Of a DNA stretch of 9,717 bases, positions 1 through 7,355 are shown in pieces. A program made the translations under genes and the position numbers. This DNA comes from Erysipelotrichaceae bacterium. Its GTDB lineage: Bacteria; Bacillota_I; Bacilli_A; Erysipelotrichales; Erysipelotrichaceae. The stretch is from positions 1 through 9,717 of the forward strand of contig JAILBD010000007.1 of NCBI GenBank assembly GCA_024681275.1, written 5' to 3'. The number at the start of each line of letters is the position of its first letter. Within the stretch, counting starts at the first letter, position 1. The notes below the pieces were generated by a model. The model searched no databases. It had not been told where the DNA came from and worked only from the letters and a program-made list of their open reading frames with translations.

Positions 1-2277
1 GAACATCCGGGCTTCGATATCCCGCGTTTCACAAAAGCGGCTCTGGCCAACTTCAGGACCCGCGACTTCTCGCAAGGCGGATCCACGATCACCATGCAGC
101 TGATCAAGAACTCCTACTTCTCTATCGATGCCGATGATGAATCCACCATCGCCGCCAGAGAAGGCATGAGCGGCATCAAACGTAAGATGCAGGAGATCGT
201 CCTGTCACTCGAACTGGAGAATCTCACAGATACCCCGAAACAGGACATCATCGCGATGTACATCAACAAGGTCAACTACGGAAACAACATCCGCGGCGTC
301 GAAAAGGCAGCGCAGTACTACTTCGGCAAGTCAGCTGAGAACCTCAATCTCTCAGAATCCGCCTTCCTGGCCGGACTGATCAACTCGCCGAACACCTACA
401 ACCCGTACAACGACCTGTATAAACACGACAACTACTATCTGGACCCTGACAGCAATTACCTGGAAAACGCGGTCGAAAGAAGGAACGAAGTGCTCGACCT
501 GATGGTCATGCACGGCTACATCTCAGAGAAAGAATCCGACCTGGCCAAATCGATCAGGATCGAAGATATGCTGTCAGGCATATCCGACAACTTCTTTGAG
601 ACCAACGAGAAGTATCAGGCCTACATCGATGCCGTCATCAACGAAGTCATCGATGTGACCGGAGAATCCCCATATAAGGTGGGTATGGAGATCCATACCA
701 ACATGAACGCTTATCTGCAGGAATACGTCTATGATATGCAGAATGAAGCCGACTATATCGGCCTCAAATTCCCGAATGAGCTCTGTCAGAGCGCGATCGT
801 CGTCATGGACAACCAGATCGGCGCGATCGAAGCGCTTGGCGGCGGACGCGGCGAGACCGAGTCAGCCAGACAGTTCAACCGTGCGACCGATGCCTACCTG
901 AATCCGGGCTCATCGATCAAACCGGTCGTCGACTACGCTCTGTGCATCGATGCCCTGGGCTATGCGACCTCGCATACCTTCACAGATATGCCTTATTACC
1001 TCTATGGCGGAAACGTCCTGATCTCCAACTATGATCACAACTACTATGGTGACATGTTGATGACGGAAGCGCTTGGACGTTCGCAGAACACGCCGGCCGT
1101 GCAGGCTCTGGCAGCTGTCGTCGAAGAAAAAGGTGAAGAATTCGTTGTCGATTATCTCAATTCCATCGGCTTCAAATTCGACTATTCCGACTTCGACCTG
1201 CAGTTTGCGATCGGTGGCAACAGATGCCTGGTGACACCTCTGCAGCTTGCCGGTGCACACGCCATGTTCATCAACGGCGGACGCTACATCAGACCGCACA
1301 CCGTCAACTACATCGAATACAACGACGGTAGAGAAGATTTCGTTGCAGATACAGTCGGTCAGCAGCGCATCTCCGATGCGACGGCCTGGATGGTCGCCTA
1401 TCTGGAAGAATACAACATGACCGGATCCTATTCCTCATTGATGTGGTACGTCAAGAACGGCCGCCACTATCCGCTCTACGGCAAGACCGGCACGACGGAC
1501 TGGGGCGATTCCGGAAAGGATTACGGTATCCCTACCGGAGCGACGAAAGACAGCTGGCTGGTCATGCAGACAAACAAATACACGATCTCCTGCTGGACCG
1601 GTTATGATACGCTGGAAAAAGGTGCCTACTTCACTACTTACGAGTATCAGGAGAACACCAAATCCAAGATCGTCGCCAGAATACTGGACGAACTGATCGA
1701 TCATCACCTCGGTGAGTATGATCCTTACACACCGCTTGAGATGCCGGATTCCGTCACGGAATTCACACATCTCAAAGGCGCTTATCCTTACGCTAGACCG
1801 GATGGCTATCCTTCCGTGACTGGCTATATCGCTAAAAAAGCTCTTGAGGAACATCCTCTTGTTTCAGCCAGTGAAGCGATGGAAACGGCAAGAAACACCA
1901 AGAAGTACATCTCCGGCGGAATCGCAGGTCTCAACGGTTCTTATGATGGCAATACCGTCTGGGTATCATTTGGACTCGGCGGAGGTGAGAATGGCTTCTG
2001 CACAGGTGATGCCTGTGACCTGTCAACAACAAATGATTACGGCGAAACGACCTACGCAGCCGGCAGGATCTGGTTCCCACATTGGACAGCTATCTACTCT
2101 GGTGGAGCTGTGCCACCATTCTTCTATACTGTCACGTCTGACACTGGTGAGGTCATTGCCGGTGCAACAGAAGATGTTTCGATCACTGAACAGATCGGCG
2201 GCTCCAGAGTCACGGTCTGTGTCAGACCATCCACTTCTGAATCGCAAGCCTGTATAGCGATCGGAGCCGGACAATAA
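1..2277 (+). CDS. Class A penicillin-binding protein (bifunctional glycosyltransferase/transpeptidase), 5'-truncated
   Basis: The reading frame is open from base 1, so the gene begins before the window; 758 residues are visible. This enzyme polymerises lipid II into glycan strands (GT51 domain) and cross-links stem peptides (transpeptidase domain) outside the membrane. Visible residues 1-6 (EHPGFD) are the end of the first GT51 motif; its catalytic Glu and the signal anchor lie upstream of the window. The second motif, GGSTITMQLIKN, is at residues 26-37, followed by the helical part with RKMQEIVLSLELE. The transpeptidase carries SSIK (nucleophile Ser304, Lys307), SQN (361-363) and KTGT (495-498), so it looks catalytically intact. 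After the transpeptidase there is an extension to residue 758, rich in Gly, Ser and Thr with four Cys (667, 672, 740, 751), which I do not recognise. It ends at TAA just before a bidirectional terminator. It belongs to the ponA/PBP1a-like family; the exact orthologue is not assigned. Confidence 0.95.
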   Translation, partial: EHPGFDIPRFTKAALANFRTRDFSQGGSTITMQLIKNSYFSIDADDESTIAAREGMSGIKRKMQEIVLSLELENLTDTPKQDIIAMYINKVNYGNNIRGVEKAAQYYFGKSAENLNLSESAFLAGLINSPNTYNPYNDLYKHDNYYLDPDSNYLENAVERRNEVLDLMVMHGYISEKESDLAKSIRIEDMLSGISDNFFETNEKYQAYIDAVINEVIDVTGESPYKVGMEIHTNMNAYLQEYVYDMQNEADYIGLKFPNELCQSAIVVMDNQIGAIEALGGGRGETESARQFNRATDAYLNPGSSIKPVVDYALCIDALGYATSHTFTDMPYYLYGGNVLISNYDHNYYGDMLMTEALGRSQNTPAVQALAAVVEEKGEEFVVDYLNSIGFKFDYSDFDLQFAIGGNRCLVTPLQLAGAHAMFINGGRYIRPHTVNYIEYNDGREDFVADTVGQQRISDATAWMVAYLEEYNMTGSYSSLMWYVKNGRHYPLYGKTGTTDWGDSGKDYGIPTGATKDSWLVMQTNKYTISCWTGYDTLEKGAYFTTYEYQENTKSKIVARILDELIDHHLGEYDPYTPLEMPDSVTEFTHLKGAYPYARPDGYPSVTGYIAKKALEEHPLVSASEAMETARNTKKYISGGIAGLNGSYDGNTVWVSFGLGGGENGFCTGDACDLSTTNDYGETTYAAGRIWFPHWTAIYSGGAVPPFFYTVTSDTGEVIAGATEDVSITEQIGGSRVTVCVRPSTSESQACIAIGAGQ

Positions 2278-2280
2278 GGA

Positions 2281-2312
2281 AAAAAGCCAATTCATTGAAG
2301 AATTGGCTTTTT
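2281..2312. terminator. Bidirectional rho-independent terminator between the penicillin-binding protein gene and der
   Basis: A perfect 13-base inverted repeat (2281-2293 with 2300-2312) encloses a 6-base loop. Each arm starts or ends in a run of A or T, so a T-tract follows the GCCAATTC/GAATTGGC stem on either strand. It starts 4 bases after the plus-strand TAA (2275-2277) and ends 3 bases before the stop codon of der (2315-2317 on the minus strand). It can therefore end both convergent transcripts. Confidence 0.9.
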
Positions 2313-2314
2313 CA

Positions 2315-3625
2315 TTAGTCTGGTCGTTTGCGGGCGACGATGTTGATCGGTATGCCCTCGAAACCGAAAGCTTCCCTGAGCTTGTTTTCAATGTATCGCT
2401 CATATGAGAAATGCAAAAGTTCCGGATCGTTGCAGAAGAGAACGATCGTACACGGCGCAGTCGAGACCTGAGACGCATAGTAGATCTTGAACTTCTTTCC
2501 GTTGTGCGGCTTCGCCGGATTGGCAAGCTGGGCATCCAGGATCACTTCGTTCAGGACGTTGGTCTTGATGCGCTTGTTGAGATTCTCATAGACCAGATCG
2601 ATCAGTGGCAGCAATGTGTCGACCCTCTTGTTCTGTTTGGCAGAAACAAAAGCGATCGGCGCATAATCCAGATAGACGAACTGCTTACGGATCTCCTTGG
2701 TAATATTGGACATGGTCTTGTCATCCTTATCGACAAGATCCCATTTATTGTAGACGATGATGACGCCCTTTTTGGCTTCATGGGCCAGACCGGCAACGTG
2801 TTTATCCTGTTCGATGATACCGGTGGAACCATCCAGCAGGACCAAAGCGAGATCACTTCTTTCGATCGCGGCCTTCGCTCTTAAGACAGAGTACTTTTCG
2901 ACATTCTCGTAGATCTTGCCTCTTTTGCGAATGCCAGCAGTATCGATGACGACGTAGTTTTGCCCGTTCGCTTCAAAGACCGTATCGATCGCGTCCCTTG
3001 TCGTACCCTCTATGTCGGAAACGATGACCCTTTCCTGTTTCAGGAAAGCGTTGGTCAATGAGGATTTGCCGACGTTTGGACGGCCGATGATCGCAAATCT
3101 GATCATGCCCTCATAAGTCTCTTCCGACTTCTCCGGCATCAGTTCGACGACTCTGTCCAGAAGATCACCGATGCCGATGCCATGAACACCGGATACGGCG
3201 ATCGGATCGCCCATGCCCAACGAATAGTATTCATAGATATCACCGATCTTGGAGTAATCATCGATCTTGTTGACGGCGAGTATGACCGGTTTTTTGGAAC
3301 GCTGTAAAAGCCTTGCGATGTATTCGTCATCGCTGGTCAGGCCACTTCTTCCATCCGTCAGGAAAATGATGACATCCGCCTCATCGATTGCAATATCGAC
3401 TTGCGCATTGATCTCCTTCTGGAAAGGCACATCTTCGATCTGGATGCCGCCTGTATCGATCAGACGGTAAGTCTTGGACAGCCACTCACAGTCTCCGTAG
3501 ATCCTGTCTCTTGTGACACCTGGTGTATCTTCGACGATGGAGACCCGCTCTTCCAGCATCCTATTAAAAACTGTCGACTTACCGACATTGGGTCTACCAA
3601 CGATTGCGACAGTTCCATCTATCAT
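2315..3625 (-). CDS. der: Ribosome biogenesis GTPase Der (EngA)
   Basis: Der is an essential tandem GTPase that helps assemble the 50S ribosomal subunit. The 436-residue length is normal for the family. GTPase domain 1 has GRPNVGKS at 10-17, DTGG at 57-60 and NKID at 119-122. Domain 2 has GRPNVGKS at 181-188, DTAG at 228-231, NKWD at 293-296 and SAK at 328-330. Residues from about 350 to 436 form the C-terminal KH-like domain, ending in the basic IVARKRPD. The ATG start is supported by an AGGAG site 7 bases upstream that sits in the last codons of cmk; the cmk stop is only 2 bases away, so der is the last gene of the operon. In Bacillus subtilis cmk and der are close but separated by an rpsA-like gene; here they are directly adjacent. 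Confidence 0.98.
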   Translation of the reverse strand: MIDGTVAIVGRPNVGKSTVFNRMLEERVSIVEDTPGVTRDRIYGDCEWLSKTYRLIDTGGIQIEDVPFQKEINAQVDIAIDEADVIIFLTDGRSGLTSDDEYIARLLQRSKKPVILAVNKIDDYSKIGDIYEYYSLGMGDPIAVSGVHGIGIGDLLDRVVELMPEKSEETYEGMIRFAIIGRPNVGKSSLTNAFLKQERVIVSDIEGTTRDAIDTVFEANGQNYVVIDTAGIRKRGKIYENVEKYSVLRAKAAIERSDLALVLLDGSTGIIEQDKHVAGLAHEAKKGVIIVYNKWDLVDKDDKTMSNITKEIRKQFVYLDYAPIAFVSAKQNKRVDTLLPLIDLVYENLNKRIKTNVLNEVILDAQLANPAKPHNGKKFKIYYASQVSTAPCTIVLFCNDPELLHFSYERYIENKLREAFGFEGIPINIVARKRPD

Positions 3626-3627
3626 GT

Positions 3628-4290
3628 TTAAACTCCTGTTTTTTCTCTCACGATATTCAATACCGCTTCACATACTTCATCCAAAGTCATATCCGAAGTA
3701 TCGATCTCCACTGCATCCTCAGCCTTGGTCAAAGGCGAATGTTCACGATGCATGTCCTGATAATCGCGTTTTTTGATATCTTCCAGGACCTGATCATAAT
3801 CGGCTTCCAGACCCTGTTCCAAATTCTGTAATACTCTTCTCTGCGCTCGCGCTTCAGGAGAAGCGACCATATAGATCTTGACCGGAGCATCCCTGAGCAC
3901 GACGGTACCGATATCTCTGCCATCCAGGATATAGCCACCGCCTGCACAGATCTGCTGCTGCATCCTGACAAGCGCCTCACGGCAGCCCTGAAGTCTGGAC
4001 ACATCGGAAGCGCCCATAGAGATCTCATTTTCTCTGATCTTTTCGGAGACGTCTTCCCCTTCCAGGATGACCTTCCCATCCGGAAGCATATCCAGATCCA
4101 TCTCTTCGATCATTTTCACGATCTTCTCTTCATCATCAAGAGGGATCCCCTTGCGGATTCCGTTCAAAGCGACCGCCCTGTACATCGCGCCCGTATCCAG
4201 ATGCGTGTAGCCCAGTCTCTCCGACAGCATATCGGCGATCGTGGACTTTCCGGCAGCGCTAGGTCCATCTATGGCGATATTGATCTTCAT
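3628..4290 (-). CDS. cmk: Cytidylate kinase
   Basis: Cytidylate kinase phosphorylates CMP and dCMP with ATP in the cytoplasm, feeding CTP and dCTP pools. The 220 residues match the usual bacterial length. The P-loop GPSAAGKST is at 9-17, followed by LDTGAMYR at 31-38. The family motif LDGRDIGT covers 122-129, and the lid region with KRDYQD and the later HSPL is at about 174-187. The start ATG overlaps the stop of the upstream membrane protein gene by one base (TGATG), a typical translational coupling arrangement. der follows 2 bases after its TAA, and the der ribosome binding site is inside the 3' end of cmk. No promoter of its own is apparent, so it probably depends on the promoter upstream of 5777. 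Confidence 0.97.
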   Translation of the reverse strand: MKINIAIDGPSAAGKSTIADMLSERLGYTHLDTGAMYRAVALNGIRKGIPLDDEEKIVKMIEEMDLDMLPDGKVILEGEDVSEKIRENEISMGASDVSRLQGCREALVRMQQQICAGGGYILDGRDIGTVVLRDAPVKIYMVASPEARAQRRVLQNLEQGLEADYDQVLEDIKKRDYQDMHREHSPLTKAEDAVEIDTSDMTLDEVCEAVLNIVREKTGV

Positions 4291-5777
4291 CAGATGACAC
4301 CCTTCGTCTTCAGGATATAGAAGACGATCAGACCCAGGACAGCAACCAGGACGATGATCAGAACGATCAGAATGATATTGAGGATCGTGTTGGAACCTTC
4401 TTCATCATCATCTTCGATCTCTTCTTCATCATCGGAAGAAGTGACGACGAACGGGATCGTATTGGAAACAGTATCCCTAATCGGTTCCGTCTCAAGTTCA
4501 GTGATATTTTTGATCTCGACGACATCCTCTCCTTCATCTTCCAATGCCTTGGCCAGGACAGGATGTTCCTCGACGACGATCGTCTCTTCCGGAACTTCCG
4601 GGACCTCAACGATCTCAGGCGTCTCAGGAGCTTCCAGGATCTCAGGGATCGGTTCAAGTTCCGTTTCCTCTTCTGCGTGTGAGATCTCTTCCATGATCTT
4701 ATCGATCTCCATGGAAACGGTATTGGTGAACTCTTCATCGCTTTCAGGCTCTTCTTCGACTTCAGGGACCTGAGGCTCTTCGATCACTTCGTTTGGATGC
4801 CTGATCTCATTGACCATGTTGCTGGCCAGCTGAGAGATGGTCATGTCACCGTTGTTCTTGTTGTATTCGCCGACCTCATTGATCGTCTCGGAAACGAAAG
4901 AATTGACGAAATCATCCAGCTGATCGATCGCGTGGTTGTCTGCGAATTCAGCAGTCTCTCTTTCATATGTGGCAGGAGCCTCTTCGTGAGAGACCGTCTC
5001 AAACGCCTTATCGACGACTTCAATATTCAAAGGCTGCTCTGCAGGTTCACTGGCAGGTGTTTCCTGAACCTTATTCTCTGCTTCTTTATAAAGATCTTCG
5101 ACTTCCTGAGTCGGATGATAGTAACCTAAGAAACTGTTGTTTTCTTCTTTTGCCGGCTCAATGATTGGAGTTTCTTGTTGTGTAATAGCCGGAGTCGCTT
5201 CTTCGATCACGGGCGCAGAATAAACAGGCGTTTCATCGATCCTGTAATCATCCTCGTTCAAAGACGCCATATACTGACTCTCATCGATGATCGGCGTATA
5301 ATTCTGATCCGTTCTGATATTGATGATCGGCACCTCATCCGGAACAGGCTGATAATCCGGTTCCTGGATCAACGGTCTGATATTATCAGCCGATGCGATG
5401 CGGATCTCTTCAACAGGCTCGCTGACCGGAGTCTGTGTCTCTTTTCTGGCCCAGTTCTCATTGATCTGAGCATGAGCATCCTTTACTTCCGTGATCTGCT
5501 GGATCTGCTGTTCCAGTTCATCATTCTTAAAGGAATCGATCAGATCTTCGACGGGTGTCTGCGTATCCTTGAATTCCGTCCAGGTATACTTCGGATCCTC
5601 TTCGACCGGTGTTGCAACGACCGGTTTTTCCTGTGTCAAAGGAGACAGCAGTTCTGTGATACTGTTTAATCTATCTTCGTAGCTTGAAAGATCCTTTGTC
5701 TGCAAAGAAGATTCTTTGTCATTCGCAAGCGAATCTCTCAATTCAGCGAATTTCTGTGTTCTTGTTAATCTAGCCAC
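4290..5777 (-). CDS. Acidic, low-complexity protein with one C-terminal membrane helix, function unknown
   Basis: I do not recognise a characterised family. The start is GTG (5775-5777) with GGAGG 7 bases upstream, giving 495 residues. The N-terminal 50 residues look structured and mildly basic at the very start (MARLTRTQKFAELRDSLAND). Residues about 50-460 are strongly acidic, rich in Glu, Pro, Thr and Val, and hold several short repeats around (Q/E)TP: residues 72-80, 114-122, 181-189, 201-209 and 238-246. A more helical, less Pro-rich block spans about 278-330. Residues 445-462 are almost all Ser, Asp and Glu, followed by a very hydrophobic helix (about 464-489) and a short KTKGVI tail. 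There is no N-terminal signal peptide, so a tail-anchored protein with a cytoplasmic acidic domain is the simplest reading, although the basic tail would favour the opposite orientation. It is the first gene of the operon with cmk and der. A scaffold or envelope-associated role is only a guess. Confidence 0.85.
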   Translation of the reverse strand: MARLTRTQKFAELRDSLANDKESSLQTKDLSSYEDRLNSITELLSPLTQEKPVVATPVEEDPKYTWTEFKDTQTPVEDLIDSFKNDELEQQIQQITEVKDAHAQINENWARKETQTPVSEPVEEIRIASADNIRPLIQEPDYQPVPDEVPIINIRTDQNYTPIIDESQYMASLNEDDYRIDETPVYSAPVIEEATPAITQQETPIIEPAKEENNSFLGYYHPTQEVEDLYKEAENKVQETPASEPAEQPLNIEVVDKAFETVSHEEAPATYERETAEFADNHAIDQLDDFVNSFVSETINEVGEYNKNNGDMTISQLASNMVNEIRHPNEVIEEPQVPEVEEEPESDEEFTNTVSMEIDKIMEEISHAEEETELEPIPEILEAPETPEIVEVPEVPEETIVVEEHPVLAKALEDEGEDVVEIKNITELETEPIRDTVSNTIPFVVTSSDDEEEIEDDDEEGSNTILNIILIVLIIVLVAVLGLIVFYILKTKGVI

Positions 5778-5794
5778 AACAAAACCTCCAAATC

Positions 5795-5813
5795 AATTTT
5801 GTACCACAAAATT
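5795..5813. promoter_or_regulatory. Candidate operator: perfect inverted repeat overlapping the -10 and expected start site
   Basis: AATTTTGT (5795-5802) and ACAAAATT (5806-5813) are perfect inverted 8-base arms around a 3-base centre. The repeat overlaps the last bases of the -10 hexamer and the predicted start of transcription, the usual place for a repressor site. No known regulator motif is assigned. Confidence 0.4.
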
Positions 5814-5838
5814 ATATCATAATTGATACCAAAGTAAA
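5811..5838 (-). promoter_or_regulatory. Promoter of the acidic membrane protein-cmk-der operon
   Basis: Read on the minus strand, TATAAT (5811-5816) is preceded by TGA, giving an extended -10 (TGnTATAAT). A partial -35, TTTACT (5833-5838), lies 16 bases upstream. Transcription should start near 5804, about 27 bases before the GTG start codon. The -10 match is perfect, which makes this the best promoter in the window. Confidence 0.75.
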
Positions 5839-5852
5839 ACAAATACCACAGC

Positions 5853-5867
5853 TTCACATAATGTGAA
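5853..5867. repeat. 15-base palindrome TTCACATAATGTGAA
   Basis: Seven-base arms TTCACAT and ATGTGAA flank a single central A. It sits between the ribU terminator, which it touches by two bases, and the -35 region of the next operon. Its centre is about 56 bases upstream of the predicted transcription start, so it could be a regulator site. It could also be chance in AT-rich DNA. Confidence 0.35.
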
Positions 5868-5892
5868 AAAGCCAGTATTCTGGCCTTTTTTT
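5866..5892 (-). terminator. Rho-independent terminator of ribU
   Basis: On the minus strand an A-run and GGCCAG are followed by loop AATA, then CTGGC and TTTTT. The stem is GCCAG/CTGGC extended by a G-U pair and A-U pairs. It starts 2 bases after the ribU stop codon. On the plus strand it would also give a T-run, but no plus-strand gene ends here. Confidence 0.8.
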
Positions 5893-5894
5893 GA

Positions 5895-6485
5895 TCATTT
5901 CAGGATCGGAGAGATCCTCTTGTATAAAAGCAGAGTCAGGACATCGACGATGAGCGCCTTGATCAGGTTGAAAGGCATGACGCAGCACAATACGAAACTC
6001 AGCTTATCGTTGACGACCGGGAATATCGCATGTCCCATGGAGATGATGGCCTCCAAAGGCATGTTGTACATCTTCACATAAGCCGGGATGATGAACAGAT
6101 AGTTTCCAAGGACCGCTGCGATGACCATGGCGATCGAAGCGATGAACATGGCCTTGAGTGCGGAAGCACGGGATCTCTTGCGGTCATAGATGAAGGCCGC
6201 TGTCACACAATAGACACTTGAGAAACAGAAAGCCGCCATCTCTCCGACAAAAGCAGTCGAAGTCGGCTTCAGCAGGAGCTTGATCACGATCTTGACGAAC
6301 TGGATGAACAGAGCCGGGACAGGTCCCATGGCGAATGCCCCGATCAGACAAGGCAGATCTCCCAGATCCAGCTTATAAAAGCTCGGAGCGATAGCGATCG
6401 GAAAATCAAAGAACATCAAAACGGCTCCCAAAGCGCCTAAGACGGCGATAGAACTGATGTTTTTAACTGTCAGATACTTTTTCAA
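5895..6485 (-). CDS. ribU: Riboflavin transporter RibU, ECF substrate-binding (S) component
   Basis: RibU binds riboflavin in the membrane and delivers it with the shared ECF module (EcfA, EcfA', EcfT), none of which is in this window. The protein has about six hydrophobic segments. It shows the family pattern FPIAIAPSFYKLDLGDLP followed by LIGAFAMGP near the N-terminus, and PFNLIKALIVDVLTLLLYKR near the C-terminus. The chosen start is TTG (6483-6485), giving 196 residues, close to the size of known RibU proteins. The site AGAGAGG is 10 bases upstream. The frame stays open further upstream to 6656, but that extension is the FMN riboswitch and is not expected to be coding; an ATT codon directly before the TTG is a less likely start. 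Riboswitch control independently supports riboflavin as substrate. A terminator follows directly. Confidence 0.93.
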   Translation of the reverse strand: MKKYLTVKNISSIAVLGALGAVLMFFDFPIAIAPSFYKLDLGDLPCLIGAFAMGPVPALFIQFVKIVIKLLLKPTSTAFVGEMAAFCFSSVYCVTAAFIYDRKRSRASALKAMFIASIAMVIAAVLGNYLFIIPAYVKMYNMPLEAIISMGHAIFPVVNDKLSFVLCCVMPFNLIKALIVDVLTLLLYKRISPILK

Positions 6486-6490
6486 AATAA

Positions 6491-6602
6491 AAAAACCTCT
6501 CTCATCCTGACTGTACAGTCGCCACCTGAATCCCACAGGTTCTGCCCGAAGCTCGCGGGGTATACCGCCGATCAAGGAATCGCACCTTGCCCTGATGTTT
6601 CT
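6491..6602 (-). promoter_or_regulatory. FMN riboswitch (RFN element) controlling ribU
   Basis: Read on the minus strand, the leader contains the conserved RFN blocks in order: ATCAGGGCAAGGTG, GATTCC, GATCGGCGGTA, CCCGCGAGC, GGCAGA, a GGTGG-type arm and GCGACTGTACAGTCAGGATG. A closing P1 helix can pair AGAAAC (6597-6602) with GTTTTT (6491-6496). No terminator hairpin lies between aptamer and start codon, and the ribosome binding site AGAGAGG (6496-6502) is in or next to the 3' strand of P1. FMN binding probably hides this site and blocks translation of ribU; that mechanism is inferred. Confidence 0.93.
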
Positions 6603-6610
6603 ATGTTTAG

Positions 6611-6639
6611 ATAATAACACCAAAAAATAGTAAAATAAA
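6611..6639 (-). promoter_or_regulatory. Probable promoter of the FMN riboswitch-ribU transcript
   Basis: On the minus strand TATTAT (6611-6616) is preceded by TGT, forming an extended -10. A weak TTTATT (6634-6639) lies 17 bases upstream. Transcription would start near 6604, right before the riboswitch P1 helix, which fits well. The -35 match is poor. Confidence 0.5.
6631..6636 (+). promoter_or_regulatory. Possible -10 element of the sirtuin gene
   Basis: TAAAAT lies 8 bases before the ATG at 6645 and is the best -10 candidate close to the gene. A TTTAGA at 6606-6611 with a long 19-base spacer is the only -35-like match. If used, transcription would start at or next to the start codon. It overlaps the weak -35 region of the divergent ribU promoter. 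Confidence 0.3.
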
Positions 6640-6644
6640 GTTGT

Positions 6645-7355
6645 ATGATCAAGCAATTACAGAAAGCGTTAGATGACGCCAACAGAATCGTTTTCTTCTC
6701 CGGAGCCGGCATGTCCACGGCCTCTGGCATCCCTGATTTCCGCTCCGCTACCGGCCTCTACAAGAACGTGTACAGGGCAGAAGAGATGCTTTCACACACC
6801 TTCTATGAATATAAAACGGAAGACTTTTTCGAATTCTATCGGGAAAAGATGCTCTATCCTGATGCGAAACCTAACTATGCCCACGAGTTCATCGCCAGAC
6901 TGCAGGACAAGAAAGACGTCTCTGTCGTCACTCAGAACATCGACGGTCTACATCAGGCTGCCGGCAGCAAGAAAGTCTATGAGCTGCACGGCTCGGTCTT
7001 AAGGAACTACTGCAGCCGCTGCCACAAGTTCTTTGACCTGGATTACATCATCAACAGTTCAGGCGTACCGAAATGCGACCGATGCGGCGCGACTATCAAA
7101 CCGGATGTCGTCCTCTATGAGGAAGGACTGGATGAGGACGTCATCAGAGGTGCGATCAACGCCATCGCCCAGGCTGACCTCCTGGTCGTCTGTGGCACAT
7201 CGCTGGTCGTCTATCCCGCCGCATCCTTCATCCGCTACTTCCGTGGAGACAAACTGGCCATCATCAACCGCGACGCCACATCCTACGATTCCGAATGCGA
7301 CATCGTCATCCACGATGACCTGGTGAACACCTTTAAACAATTAGAGATCCGCTGA
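6645..7355 (+). CDS. cobB: NAD-dependent protein deacylase, sirtuin (SIR2) family
   Basis: Sirtuins remove acyl groups from lysines using NAD+, giving nicotinamide and O-acyl-ADP-ribose. Family motifs are complete: GAGMSTASGIPDFR from residue 20, TQNIDGLH from 96 and ELHG with catalytic His115. A zinc site is formed by Cys123, Cys126, Cys144 and Cys147, and CGTSLVVYPAA lies near the C-terminus. The 236 residues match the short bacterial class. The ATG is the only reasonable start: an in-frame stop lies at 6636-6638 and no other start codon follows it before 6645. No convincing Shine-Dalgarno precedes it, so the mRNA may be leaderless or poorly translated. It diverges from the riboswitch-controlled ribU gene with only about 40 bases between the presumed transcription starts. 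Substrates are unknown; in other bacteria acetyl-CoA synthetase is a typical one. Confidence 0.95.
   Translation: MIKQLQKALDDANRIVFFSGAGMSTASGIPDFRSATGLYKNVYRAEEMLSHTFYEYKTEDFFEFYREKMLYPDAKPNYAHEFIARLQDKKDVSVVTQNIDGLHQAAGSKKVYELHGSVLRNYCSRCHKFFDLDYIINSSGVPKCDRCGATIKPDVVLYEEGLDEDVIRGAINAIAQADLLVVCGTSLVVYPAASFIRYFRGDKLAIINRDATSYDSECDIVIHDDLVNTFKQLEIR

Noticed and set aside
4354..4773. Ser-rich 139-codon open frame on the plus strand
   Set aside because: It is antisense to the Glu/Asp-rich region of the acidic membrane protein gene; Ser-rich translation arises from complementing GAA/GAT-rich codons, and there is no ribosome binding site or family resemblance.
6509..6520. 12-base palindrome GACTGTACAGTC as an operator
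   Set aside because: It is the variable-sequence form of a conserved stem of the FMN riboswitch (the GACAGUAUAGUC-like block), so no separate operator is needed.
6486..6656. N-terminal extension of ribU reading through the leader
   Set aside because: The frame is open, but this stretch is the conserved FMN riboswitch, and the translated extension shows no transporter features; the TTG at 6483-6485 fits family length.
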